A program made the position numbers and the translations under genes. Shown piece after piece: positions 1 to 12,531 of a stretch of 64,000 bases of DNA (position 1 is the first letter of the stretch; every line of letters begins with the position of its first letter). The notes beneath the pieces are model-generated. The model was not told the DNA's origin and ran no database searches. It saw only the letters and a list, made by a program, of their open reading frames with translations. The DNA comes from Hyaloperonospora brassicae (lineage: Eukaryota > Oomycota > Peronosporomycetes > Peronosporales > Peronosporaceae), in assembly GCA_947650285.1 (NCBI GenBank), contig CANTFL010000235.1:182277-246276 (forward strand), read 5' to 3'.

Positions 1-2221
1 TACTATTCAAAGAAGTACTAGTGATAGAAACATTATGTTTAGTGCATCAGAAAACGATTTGATGTTACGTTAGACACACACGGCCCGAAATCTAGATCGG
101 TGCGTTTGGGTAGGACTATGTAGTGATACATGCGTATTTGCGGTTTATAGATATGCGTTGACATGTCGCAAAATACGATACCACGGAGACTGGAGTTAGG
201 TGGGCTAAAACAAATGGGCCTTTAAATATATGAAGAGAACAAAAAGAACATTAATCAGGATGTAGTTAATCGCACATATAGAATTGATGTCAAAAGACAG
301 GGCACCATATACGAATAAAGTGCTCTAGATTCATTTCAGCTTACGACAGAAGGCAACGATCACTAGTCGCAAAAGGAAGGGTCCTTAACGCAATCTTTAG
401 ATTATTGCGAAGTTTTAGGGGAGTAGTGAATTGTAAATGATCGGCTAAGGTTAGTAGGGCTACGGGTTCTGCTGATCTGGCACCGTCTATAGCATAATTG
501 GGACTCTTGACATACGATTTTTCAAACAAACAGTCTCTGTATGTTGTTTTTAAAATTAATTTCTTTCTCATCGCCTTACAGACTGAAGTGATAAAGACAA
601 GTTGCCATATATCCTAGCTTACTTTGTAGCGTCACATATATTATTTGATGCTACTAGATAAAGGTCCGCAGGCGCAATTGATTGAGCGCAAGACACTATT
701 ATAAAAAGATCACGGATCGCCTATCAACAGGCACATACTTAGATGTATAAGTTACAAGAAGAGGGACTAATATACATTAAAGATTTACAGTACGGATGAT
801 GATATAAATTGTATTAATTCAAAAAGAATTTTGGTGTCATCGATGATACACTATGGATCTGAAAGTATATGCTTCGGACCAGATGGAAACATTAATTTGT
901 GAAAACATCTGCCACTTGTATCTTAATTGGCCATCTAACGAGCGTATTGAAGATTTCACGCGCGTGAGAATGTTACAAGAGTCATTAAGTGTGCTGAATT
1001 AGGTATAAATTGTTAGCACTGTACAAAATACCTTAATTGATTACATGTATCAGTTGCGTAGCAATCTGTTAGCCCATGTCTTCAAAAACCAGACAGCGCC
1101 AAAGACCTTTATCTTCAACAAGTCCAAGCGGAAAATGAGATGGATGCTTGCCTAGCGGTCAGTATATAATACAAAATATGTATGCTTCTTAAAAATTGCT
1201 ACACGTTATTTCTGGGCTACCAAAACTTCTAACTTCACGAAAAAGCTGTGCTAGCGCTACCATAGCTAGAGTACACGAACAGAATAAGTCGTTAGCAAGC
1301 GTAATACATAACATTATAACCTATATAGTAGATAAATTCTAGTCTTGACTGATTAGAAATTATTATAGGCTCTCTTGATCTTTGACAAATTGCGCCTTTA
1401 AAGTTTATATCGGGGTCAAATCGATTGTTGTTTTCGGAGCAAAACCCTTATTGCAAGACCCGCGTTGTGACAAAGTCAAGCAATTTTGCGTACTCGTCGC
1501 AGTGGACGATTAATTTGTTGAGGATGTGGCTAACAGCGGTATCTGCTAACTACCAATGGGTCCAGAGAAGCTCAATGATGAACGAAAAGTTTGTCCTTTA
1601 AAAATATTGATTTGATCGATACACAAATTATTATTATATTAACTGTAATTTATAACAAGATTAAAATATATATCAACAATGTTAATATTTCATTGTGGTA
1701 CTTTATACCGTACCATAATCTGATGACGTATGCACACACCACGAGATCTATGTAAATTCCCGTCGGACGACCTAATTCATGCAGCAAGGACCACCCGTAT
1801 CGTGAATAAGTCATCGCGGTTACAAATTATTTTGTCAATTATTTTTTAAGCAGAACGTTATGAGAAGATCTTGACCTCTTCACATATATCTTCGACGTCC
1901 TCTACGCATACTTATTTAAGGATGAGGTTTGCGAATAGTGCACGTATATAACAAGTGAAATTCTGCAATGATATTGACTTATATTTTTGATACCTCAAAA
2001 GGACGTCATCAAAGATGTCTTGTCAGCGCGCGCCATCACCGTGACCATAAATTTGATGGATGTTTTGATTCAAATTCTTCGAGTAAATGAACGATAATGA
2101 ACGTAGCAGTTAGCAATTTCTGTTGAGTGCTCTGTATTAATCTGTGATGCCTTACGTCCTATGTAACGTACCTGGCTCATATAAGATCTAAGTGGTAACG
2201 AAAGTCTTACGATATTGCTAT
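1..2221. other. AT-rich intergenic DNA, no supportable gene
   Basis: The stretch is AT-rich with stop codons in all frames. The longest open frame (minus, 341-571, 76 codons) has no recognisable motif and is treated as chance. No tRNA, LTR end or tandem repeat was seen. The last four bases (2218-2221, CTAT) are the left copy of the target-site duplication of the retrotransposon that follows. Confidence 0.7.
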
Positions 2222-4079
2222 TGTGGTGAAGTCGATCTCACAAAATTACTTTAGTGAGTGTCAATCTTCCACTTGCCCAGACTTGCCGACTCACGGAGGG
2301 GGTACTCCGATTCGTGCCTTGCTGTATAACCTTGTGCTCACCTTGTGTACCCGTCGGTTGGGCTGGCTTGAGCTCTTCGTAACGGCCTTGGGAGATGTCG
2401 ATCTCGCTGAGAGGTTGGGTTGAGCGTTCGCTTCCGGTGCGGAAATCTTCACACCACGAACGGGGGTTCTGCGATCTTGATCTTGAGTCGCGGCAGTCAC
2501 TCTTGGGCGATGTCGCGATCTCGATCTTGAATCACACCGATCTCGATTTGTCTTCGGGATCGGGGTCTTCGCTGTGCGGAAATCTTCACGCAGCAAATAA
2601 TTGTCTTGCGTCGATCTTGCGTTGGGATCGGTCCAATCTAGTCTCGGGATCGGCCGATCTTGCCGGAAGTGCGCAATGTGGGCAGATCGGTCCTGGGTTT
2701 CGCCAAAATGAAACGTGCCGATCCGTCCAGTAAATCAAAACGATCTTGCTCGGTCTTGTCTTGAACGCCTTGTCCAGATCTTCTGACCACTTGCGCCGTC
2801 TCGCGATCTTGTGTCCAATGTCCTTTTCCTTTTCCTGATGTTGCTGCTACCCTAGCAGTTGAGTTGAGTGTGAGTACTTGACCGATCCGGGCCAAATATC
2901 CCGAGATCGCTCTTCTCGATCTTGGCCGACAATCCAAGATCGGTCTTCTGTGTCCTTGTAACACGCGCGCCTTGACCCGCCGGGGAAGCCAAATCAATCT
3001 TGCCCGGAGAAGAGGGGAGGGGAACGTGCGTCGTGAGCAGAAGAAGTAGAGTTCAAGTCTGTTTATTAACCAACCAAATTTATAGTCAACCTATCCTTAA
3101 GCCTATTTTCAACCGCAGGTCACTCTCCAAACCTATATCACCTTCAACTTGACTGCCCCCTTGAACACGTGTCGAAATCTCGTGACCTGTACTCCAAAGA
3201 TAGCGCCAATACTCCCGATATCGTACCTAGACACCAAAAAAGGGACCAAATTCCAAATACGGTACCAAATACCCAATTTTGGTACCGAAAGGTCCAAAAT
3301 AGTACCCAAATAAGGAATGTGCCTAAATCCATTTTGCGACGTCCATTCGACCGGCTTCCACTGGCTCTTTCGGTCTGAACTTTTGGGACATCTCTCATAG
3401 ACCTTCAACAAGCATTTACATCATCATACGATAGCTCCATCATCGATATATCCATAACCAGCAGGGAACATGACCGATCTGATGTCCAGTTCGAGATCGA
3501 GTAGGCTCGACACAGTGCGATCCGGCCCTATATGTCGTTTCCGTTCATTTTGTGTACTCCAATACCATTCCCAAGGGTCTATTTGCTCAATGGGACCATC
3601 CATAGTTCTTACAACGGTCCCCCGGACTCCCACCAACATCCACAATTCCAGATCGGTCCATAATTAACCTAAATCAGTACTTCTTTTGGGAGCCCGGTAT
3701 AGAATGTCACCGATCTAATAGATTTCAACACCTTTGTCACAGAGTCACTTCGCATCGTCTGGTCCCAGATGCACCTTTCCCAGAGTAATTCTGCTTCAGA
3801 TCAGCCGTTTAGTACAATCCAGTCCCTTGTCCCAGATCACTTAAATCATCCTTGTCCCAGATCGCAGCATGGGAATCATCCCTTTTCACGCCCCGTCTCA
3901 GATCGTTCGATACCCGTCAGTCTGACGACAGTTGGATCGTATCGTCTTTCTCCGTTGGGATCGCCTCCCATCTCTCATTGGATCGCCAGGTCCCGTGGTC
4001 TAATTCTCCACCAGTAAGTGGCGCCTCAAATATGTGGTCACTGATCCTCGTAGAAAATTTGATTAGTGACTTTGCCACA
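2222..4079 (-). repeat. 3' LTR of the Gypsy element (left on the plus strand)
   Basis: 1858 bp, TGTGG...CCACA ends, near-identical to 15008-16872. It is dense in GATC (16 occurrences counted by hand between 2400 and 2800). Open frames of about 60-120 codons inside it recur in the other LTR but match nothing and are probably chance. On the plus strand it lies directly upstream of the antisense reading frame at 4168, so an antisense promoter here would be needed to express that frame. Confidence 0.95.
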
Positions 4080-4090
4080 ACCGCCCCCTG
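4080..4090 (-). other. Candidate polypurine tract
   Basis: Directly internal to the 3' LTR the minus strand reads CAGGGGGCGGT. This is the position of the plus-strand-synthesis primer in LTR elements. The tract is short and has an internal C, so the call rests mainly on position. Confidence 0.5.
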
Positions 4091-4167
4091 CACTGAAGTC
4101 CATTGTAAAGCAATTGACCTCAGTGCCGTCACTCATCAACTTTGCTCCAACCACTCAAGTCCATATC

Positions 4168-6915
4168 ATGGTCTCTCCGACGCATCTCCCCACCTCGCCG
4201 ATCTCGTCGGAAGGCTCCACCGTGTTCCTGTCTCCGGATCGCGACCCGTCACCTGGATCGCCGGATCGCGGGCGGTATGCTCCCATCGTCCCTGATCGAC
4301 ATGCATCCCCCAGTCGTCTACATTTGGCCGGATCGCCAGTGATCGCCACGAGATTGCCAGATCGACAGCCTACCAGACCCTCGTCTCCAACCCAAGACTT
4401 ACCGTCTGGATCGCCGGATCGACGTGAGTCTTTAAGTGATTCCCGTTCGGTCGGATCGCCCTCGATCGTCACGGACTCACCAGATCGTCCGTTTGAACCG
4501 TCCTCACTTCCCGTACCTCCGGCGACTCTGGGTGCATTTAGGTCCGACGCCCTGGCCATTAGTGAGTCTCGTACAGAGTCTGCTCCAGCTGCGGACGTTA
4601 CCGGCCGCGTTCCAAGAGTTTCTGCCGACGACGTTCGTCTTACGTTGGCTACGATCTCTTATTTATGGGATCGCGAGGCCACCTTCCGCAGCCAAGCCGA
4701 CACCATTCATGAGCTTCAGCATTTATACCGAGATGCGGTCGCCCGGGGGGATCGTTTAGACAAAGAAATTGATTCTCTGCATGAATTGGTCGCCCCCTTC
4801 GTCTCCTTCGTTCAGCGTCGATACGATTGGATGCAGGGCCGCTACGTCGACGCAGTACATTCTTTAAGCGACTGTAAACGAGCTCTGCAGACACATCGCG
4901 ATCAATCGGAGGAGGTTCGTCGACTACGCGCTTTGTTACGTGCCAACGAGGAGGATCAAGGCAGCTTGGAACGATAGGTGAACGCTTTGAGGACTCAAAT
5001 GCACTCGCTCCAAGCTGAGCTTAATTCTCTCCGACGGCAGCGCGACCAGATGACCTCCGACAGGTCTTTCCTTCACATAGATGTTTTGCACTTGAAGGAG
5101 CAATTGGCTCGATCTCAGGCGGAGATCGCAGAGAGACTGGCTTCGATCAGCGATCTCATACAACAAGTGGATGGCTTGACTCCTCTGGAGGGTAAGTTGG
5201 CACTTTCGCGGCTGGAAAACGCCAACCTCCGTCGTCAGCTTGCGGAACACCTCACGGTACACGACCAGCTACAGGTGGCGGAACACGATCGGGATCGGGC
5301 CATAGCCGAGCACCGAGCGCTGCTCGACACACTGAACAGTGCCACACTCGGGTCCCAATCCTCTACATTGACCGTTCGACCGACGCCTACGAGTGCTACT
5401 CAGGCCAGATCGCCACCCGCTTCCACTACCCAGAGATCGCGATCGCTTGCCCGTAGGTCCAGATCGAGATCGTCTGGCCCGCCTGCCAAGCGTCGGCGTG
5501 TTCAACTAAGGTCACGATCCCGAGACTCTTCTACCTCCCGTGTGGCCTCCTGGCTATTGTCGTTGAACCATTCAACACCTTCCAAGAAACTTCCCAGATC
5601 GGACCCACCCGAGTTTTCATCCGATTCCTCTTTTTCTCCGCCTTCGTCCACAATTTCTGGGGCGGGATCGGGAAGTGGGGAACTGACCGGGTCGGACTCC
5701 AGCTCGGACGATTTAACTCGTTCTGTATTGTCCCACTCAAGATCGGCCGCTCGTCGTCAACCTAGATCGGCTGCCCGATCTTCAATTCCGGACCCCTCTC
5801 CGGCTGCTTAGGTTGCTCCCGCTTCTTCCGCAGCTACTATGTTGGCTCAGACACTATCGTGGTCGCCCTCTCCAGCCGCTCCGGAGCCTCGTTATCTTTC
5901 GTACCCGTCCACTCCGGTCGCGGCTGTTCCCGTAGTTGAAATTCAAGATGATGGTTACGTGGAAGATGTGGAGGCGTCGCCGACAGGGGAGACACACAGA
6001 GAGACTGGCTCCGTTAGTCTGCCTCCGGGGTCCACTGCGCTTTCGGATCGCCATTTGTCCGACAGCGATAACAGCATCAACCTTCCGACGCGCCCAGTGG
6101 CTAACAGAATCATTTCTTCCGTTGATTTCGACAACCTTCCGCCACTCCAGCAGCCACGGGATCGGTGGATTCCCAACTATCTGGCGCCTTCCCGACGGGT
6201 GGCTTCCGAGATCGCTCCATGGTCAGTTTCGCGCATCGCGATGATTTGTGTGCGGACCATGACCATTGAGCTGCTGTTTCACCACTACTCCAAGCCCAGG
6301 AATTTTCTGTTTCCTTTCCACAATCATGGGAGAGCCCCGCCTACGGAGACTTGATTTTCTCGGCTGATCTCACGGCAACACATCGAGTCTCTTTACGCTA
6401 CCGCCCCTTGGGATAATGTCGTGGTCCCCGTGAACCCGATATCGTTCACCATGACTGGATGGTACAGCGAAATGAGCCATCGCTACCTGGAGTTCGAGTC
6501 CACTCATCGCTAAGCTCTGTGGGAGTCCACTCATGCTTTCCCGATCTCCCAGGCCCAACGACGATCCGACCGGTTCATGCAAACATTCTGGCGTCAACGA
6601 AAGCAACGCCGATCTCGTTTTGGAGCACGTTGGAAGAACTTCTTGAAGATGATACTCAACGGCATGATCGCTGGCCACTGCGATCTCGACATCTTGCTGG
6701 ATCCCTTCTTCCTCCACTATCCGCGCCCACATGAAGAACGAGTTTGGTATCCAGGGTTAGGAAACTCTAACGACCCCGCCGACTTGTTAGAGGCATTGGA
6801 TATGGCGGACCAAGAGGATCCTTGGCGCAATCAGTTCCGTAACGCCTATTGGTATCACCCCGGATCGCAGATCCCTCGTCTACAGGACAAGTTCAAGCCT
6901 GCTCCATCATCTTAG
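4168..6915 (+). pseudogene. Antisense additional ORF of the Gypsy element, coiled-coil / RS-rich protein, four stops
   Basis: One reading frame runs from the first ATG (4168) to TAG (6913-6915), 915 codons, opposite to gag-pol. It is interrupted by TAG at 4975, TAG at 5809, TGA at 6352 and TAA at 6511. Protein-like sequence continues in the same frame after every stop, which argues for one decayed gene. Codons 1-130 are Ser/Pro-rich with repeated S-P-D-R motifs. Codons ~170-210 and ~270-370 have heptad-like Leu spacing of a coiled coil. Codons ~420-455 are Arg/Ser-rich with a basic KRRRV nuclear-localisation-like patch. Codons ~755-915 look globular, with the motif CDLDILLDPFFLHYP. It ends 255 bp from the end of pol, tail to tail. 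I do not recognise the family. An extra antisense ORF between pol and the 3' LTR is known in some plant Ty3/Gypsy elements; a role here is unknown. Confidence 0.75.
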
Positions 6916-7170
6916 TCCAAGATCGGTGTCCAAGCCCGATCGTCTTTCATACTCGTGTAAGTCATTCAATCATCTTCTTTTTGATACTTCATTCTTTGTA
7001 ACTTCCACGGCCTCGATCCTTCTCGCTCCACATCATTCAGTAGGGTAATTCACTTGACCATCTCCATACTCACACACAAAAACACCCTCCACCAGCATAT
7101 GCTACCGTCTAGCACATCTTTCAACCCTTCCATCCGCATTTACCGCCTCCCAGCATACCTATCCAGATCG

Positions 7171-10100
7171 TTAAGGTTCGTCCGACTTGCCTTCGTGAGA
7201 CTGCATTGCTTCAAAACGGTTTCGGCTCACTCGGTTCCGTTCAAACTCTTGCAAGATCACCCCACAACTCAGATCGGCCTCATCCACCCAACTTAAATCG
7301 GGATGTCCCTTCCACTTCACCAGAAACTGTCGGTGTACTCGCCCATAACGGGTTTTCCTACCAGATCGCACGTCCAATATTTCTTCTACTTCGTATTCTC
7401 CCTCTTCGAGATCGCTATCCCAACTGTCTTCTGGCAGCAAAGCTTCATCCAAGTCCAAACGATCTGCTTCGTCTATCGTAAGCTGATCCTTCGGCCGTTC
7501 AGGGAACGTTTTTACCTTCTTCAGCTTCGATAAATGTACAATCGGAAATAGCCGATACGGGGTCCCAGCGATCTCCAGTTTCACAGCGTGATCTCCACAT
7601 ATGTCTGCAACTCGGAATGGCCCATGCCACATGTGCGCTAGCTTCTTCGCATATCCTTCTTTAACTCGATCCAGGTATAGCCAAACTTGCGTTCCCACTT
7701 CGATCTCGTGTTGTTCTACGTCTTTGTTATGGCGATCTGCCCTCTCGTGGATCGCAAGTCGTAGTTGATCATTCACCGCTGATCGAGCTCGCTGATATTG
7801 TCTTTTAATACTATATCTCCACCGCTTTGGATCGCGATCTCTCGTCCTCGTGTTTCCCACTGATAACGTAGCTTCCAACGTTGATCGCGGGTCCCATCCA
7901 TGAATCAGATAGAATGGGGTGTCCCCTCGAACTCAATCTTGAGCGGTGTTTATGGCAAATGTGAGCCGCTCAGCATACTCATCCCAGTCTCGTTGGTCAA
8001 CTTCAGCCACGTACATCTTGAGCGAATGCATCAAGATTTGCACCATTCGCTCGGCTGTTCCATTTGCTTGTGGCCTGTAAGCCATGGTAGCACGCTGTTT
8101 TTGTCCTACGATCCGGCTGAAGGCTCGAAAGAAGTCGGACATAAATCCCGGTTCTCGATCGTGCCTGATAGCCTCGCTAGCCCCAAAGCGTCGAAACACA
8201 CATTCTTCGTAATTTTCCGCTATTGTTTGTGCCGTCCGTGAAGAGCTAGCCTTTGCAATTACATATCCCGAGAAGAGGTCCACCCAAATGAGCAGTTCGG
8301 TGTTCCCCTTGATGGACTTGGGCAACGACGGTATATGATCCATTGCTATGATCTGGAATGGATAGGATGCGTGTAGATTCCCCGGGGATCTCCCATGAAT
8401 CATCGGGCTTCCTTTTCCGGTTTCACAGTCGATACATTCGCCCACATATCGTTGAACGCTCCGGTACAGTCCTCTCCAATGGAATCGCGATCTAATCTTC
8501 TGATAGGTTCGGCCGATACCCTGGTGGCCTCCTTCTAGTTTCGTATGATAGTGGTGCAAGAAGTCTTGTTGCAACGTCTCAGGGATCACTAACCGCATCA
8601 AACCATCACGATCTTCTGACTTTCTTTTCGCCGTGGGGCAGAAAAATAGCAGATCGCTCTCATCGATCTCGTACTCCGGCGCCAGTTTTGCGCATACCTT
8701 CACTGCTCCCGCGTCCAAGTTTGACACATCGCCACTTAAATACTTCTTGAGATTAATAATCCAACGCTCTTCATCTTGAGCCTGGACAATCCGTTGAATC
8801 CTAATTCGCTGCACTATCTCTTCCTGTATCACTTCAGGTTCATGACGTATCCTCTCGGCCGATCTCGTGATTGCAGTTACCCGAGCCATCTGACCATCTT
8901 GGTTGGGCTTCAACAATTCGTCGAGACGGTTTAGTGTCATCAGATCTTGCCGATCTTCTTCAGCTACAATTGTTCTTCCTTTTTCGTTCTGCAACGCTGT
9001 GCTGGCTAGTCGATCTGCGCTCTGATTCCACTCTCGCTTCATATGTAGAAACTCGTGACTAGGCCATGACCGCAGCTTCTCCAACGCTTTGTGTATCAGA
9101 AGCTGAAGGCCCGGTGCCTTGCAGTCGATCTCACCGCGCATTTGCCGAATTACCAAATTGGAATCTCCACACAGAATTACTCGCCCCCTGTCCAGATCGG
9201 CGAGTAACTCAAAGCACAATAGCAAGCCATTATACTCCGCTTCATTCACAGTCAAATCGTGAGCATATCTAGATTCTGCCGCCACAATCGTCCACTCGGG
9301 TAACTTCCATACCACAGCACTGCGCGACCCTCCTTTCCTTTTGATCCTAGCCGATCCGTCGAAACTGGCCACCAACAACTCTTCATCCGTTTCCACCGTT
9401 GGAGGAGGCATCGATACTTTGAGTCGGCAGTCTTTTCGGGGGGAAATCGCGATCAGCATCTCTTCTACCTCTTCTCTCGGAGTGATACTTGCTGCTAGCA
9501 TACCCAGAATCTCTTCTTCTCCTTTTTCGCACCTCTTCACCTCCAAAGTCCAGTTCGACAACAAAGCAGCCCACCGTCCTAATCTCCCGTTGAGTCCTCG
9601 AGATTGCATCAACCACGCTAACGTAGAATGTCGGGTTAGCACAGTGATCTCTCGCGAAGCAAGCGTAGTGTAGCATACATCCAAAACACGAAGTAGCGCC
9701 AGCACTTCCTTTTCCACCGTTCCATAGTTAATCTCGTTGGGCTTCAAAGTGCGGCTAGTAGACGTAACCGGATGGTATACGCCCTCGTACTCCTGTATCA
9801 GGGCCGCTGACACAGCCCACTTGCTAGCGTAGACTACGATCACAGGAGGACGATCTGGGTCGAAATGTTTGAGCATAAGAGCGGTAGCTATCTTAGCCTT
9901 TAGCATAGTGAAAGCAACCTTGGCTTCCTTCCATCGACCCTCGGTCGACCATTCTTCTCCTGCTGCGAGCTGAGATCGGCCGATCTCGAAGAAATCCGAT
10001 TCTCTTAACTCATATAACACCGCGGCATACAACGCGAAATCTTCAATGAAGCGGCGGTAGTAGTTCAAACTCCCGAGAAAAGATTGCATAGCTCGTAGCG

Positions 10101-12531
10101 TGCTAGGGAACGGGATGTTGACCAACGACTCTAAGTTCTTGGGCTGAGCCTCCAAACCATCAATCGACACTTGGTGTCCCAAATAGTCGACCTTACGGCA
10201 CCCCCAAAAACTTTTTGTGAGACTGATAGACAAATTCCACTTATCACATGCTTCCAGCAATCGCTCTACTTTTGCGTACAGAGACTCCCATGAAGTGGCT
10301 GGTATGAGGATGTCGTCAATGTAAGATCGGCGTCCCAGTATAGAAGGTCGTCGATCTGTCTCCGGTTTACCATCTTTGAACACGTCGATATGGCCATCAG
10401 CGGATGATCTCTGGCCAATCTTGAGGTATCCATACAGCGCGTTGTCGACCAGACGTTGATAGATTTGGGGCGCGTTCTTAAGCCCAAAAGGCATTCGTTG
10501 CCACTTGAAAAGACCAAACGGTGTGACAAACGCTGAGATCAGTTTGGCTCGCTCAGTCATCTCAACCACCCAGAATCCACTAGCCATATCCAGCGAACAG
10601 TACCATAAAGCTTTATCTAGGTCTTCTAATAGATCGCTGATCAACGGCATGGGATAAACCATTAGACGTGTCAGCTGATTCACTCTTCGATAATCAATGC
10701 AAAGGCGAATATCCATTCCGTTCTTCTTGATGATCACCACTATCGGAGACGCCCACGGTGACGTGGATGGCTGGACGATCTTGGCCGCTAGTAGTCCTTT
10801 GATGAGGTCCGATAACTTCTCCTGATATTTTTGTGCGAACGGACGTACTCTTTGCGCAATCGGTGCTGCCCCACCGACATCAATATCACAGATCGCGCCT
10901 CGTGCTGCTGGTGGTAGAGCATTACCTCTACCCATGAGAATGTGACGACTCTTCCAGATCAGCGATCTGAGCCGCTGTTGATCAGTGGTGAGAGGCATAT
11001 CGGGATCGCCGATCTGAATGTCCTCAATCGTAACTTCTTCTGTAGTCGCCGACATTTCTGGTAGTACCGCCATGTGTTGCTCGATATCTTCAGCAAACAA
11101 ATCTCCGCTCTCGTGGTAGTAAACTGGTGTTCCCGCGATCTCGACATCTTCAGTCTTTAACATTGCTTCTTCCTTAGGCTCTTTCATCTCTCCCGGCTGC
11201 TCCGACCTCAGCAGTTTACCGGTCGGATCGGCTATCGATAGAGACGACATGTCACGTAGCCATTCTTGATCTATATCGCGATCTCCCTTCGTTGCATGTT
11301 GGGTTCCGATCTCATGGTCGTTTTCCATCCACAATAGCTCAGCTCTGTTGACTGTTTCTTCTTTGGCAACCACAGCATCTGCCTTTTGCGATTCGCCATT
11401 GTTAGTTTGGTGCGTTACCGTGGAGATCGCTGGAGATAGGTTCTTCAACGCATCAGACGGTCGTTTAACGATACGTTTGGGGGTGGCATACGTAGGGCGA
11501 TCTACCAGTGGGCCGGTATGTTCTTTTGGGAGTTCCTTCACTCGATCCGTCGTAGCCTCATACGCCAGAGTTTGCCACTCCTTGTACTTCCCCGATCCGA
11601 CCGTCACGAAACCTTGAGTTCGTGGTACCATATCGCATTCGGTCCACAAGCCCAATATAGTGTGGGTGGGCAATATGATATCACGATCGCCAGTGTTGGT
11701 CATCTGCAGGTACTTCCTACTACCAAACCCCGAGATCACTGTAGGTACCCAGTCTGGTCCTCTGGCGACCCACAACTTCATCTTAGCCCCTCCGATCCCT
11801 ATCATCACTTCCCTTGACTCTCCGACCGGGATCACCACATGTTGGTCCTTCGCCGTTATATGTTGTATCTTCGATCCGTACGCGGGGCGACGTCCTGCGA
11901 GGTGAATGCGGATTTCTTCTGGTAGACATAGCGCACCATCCGCTAGGTCGAGCCGCACTCCGGCAGGAACCATAAAGTCCATGCCCAGAATCGCTTCTTG
12001 CCCTGCCAGATCGCCTACCCACACATTGAAATAGTACACTAACGACCCCGCGAGGGTTACTTTGATCTTGGTGCGTCCTATTGTCATGTATGGAGCTTCT
12101 CCTATCCCGATACATTCTTGTCGTTGACTCTCGTCAATATTGCAACCGACCTCACGAGCAAAGGTGGTGTCAATGATCGACACTTCAGCACCAGAATCAA
12201 ATAGCAGAGTGGCTTTTACATTGTTGATCTTGCCAACAGCTTTCGCTTGTTTGAACCATTTCCTGGGCGAATAATGTTTCCAGTATCCGCGAGATTCACC
12301 GTAAGCGAGCTCGATCTCCATAGTTGGTTCAGATCGCGAGTATTCATCGATCCGTTTCAGATGGGCCACAGAAGCGACACGTTTTAACTTCGAACGAGAT
12401 ATATTTGTTTCCATATCTGTATCCTGCTTACTCTCGCGATCCGTCTTCTTTTTTTCCACGTATGCAATAATGCAGAGCCCAGAACGCTCGTCTTGTACCA
12501 GATTCAAACCTGGCGAGCGTCCTAGTTTAAC
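7171..12531 (-). pseudogene. pol: Gypsy pol: protease, RT, two RNase H, integrase, chromodomain; one internal stop
   Basis: Read in one frame from the frameshift site at 12525-12531. Numbering below is from the ATG at 12583-12585. Aspartic protease D130-S-G. Reverse transcriptase ~610-800 with D666 and the YIDD box (755-758). First RNase H ~914-1030, with Tyr919 where the first catalytic Asp is expected. Second RNase H ~1070-1200, with D1076, E1115, D1141 and D1191 all plausible catalytic residues. Integrase zinc finger H1347, H1354, C1384, C1387, and catalytic D1416, D1476, E1512 with the D,D-35-E spacing. A TGA at 7933-7935 interrupts the integrase. The same frame resumes with the GPF motif (near 7620) and a chromodomain (~7240-7395, QFLVKWKGH core) and stops at 7171. 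This is the replication and integration polyprotein of the element. Apart from the single stop, all domains are uninterrupted. The RT carries a family-specific insert between its template-grip region and YIDD. Confidence 0.93.
12525..12531 (-). promoter_or_regulatory. Candidate -1 ribosomal frameshift heptamer GTTAAAC between gag and pol
   Basis: On the minus strand G TTA AAC are the last gag-frame bases, followed at once by the gag stop TAG (12522-12524). pol is open in the -1 frame across this point, with an overlap of 64 nt to its first ATG. T TTA AAC is a standard slippery heptamer, and GUUAAAC is a known variant in arteriviruses. Slippage gives continuous reading into the protease leader. 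No downstream pseudoknot was modelled. Confidence 0.65.

Noticed and set aside
2223..4342. ORFs of 60-150 codons inside and at the inner edge of the left LTR, mostly repeated in the right LTR
   Set aside because: They are present because the LTRs are repeated, have no domain, and lie in regulatory sequence.
4168..6915. Programmed stop-codon readthrough in the antisense ORF
   Set aside because: There are four stops of all three types in different contexts, which fits decay better than regulated readthrough.
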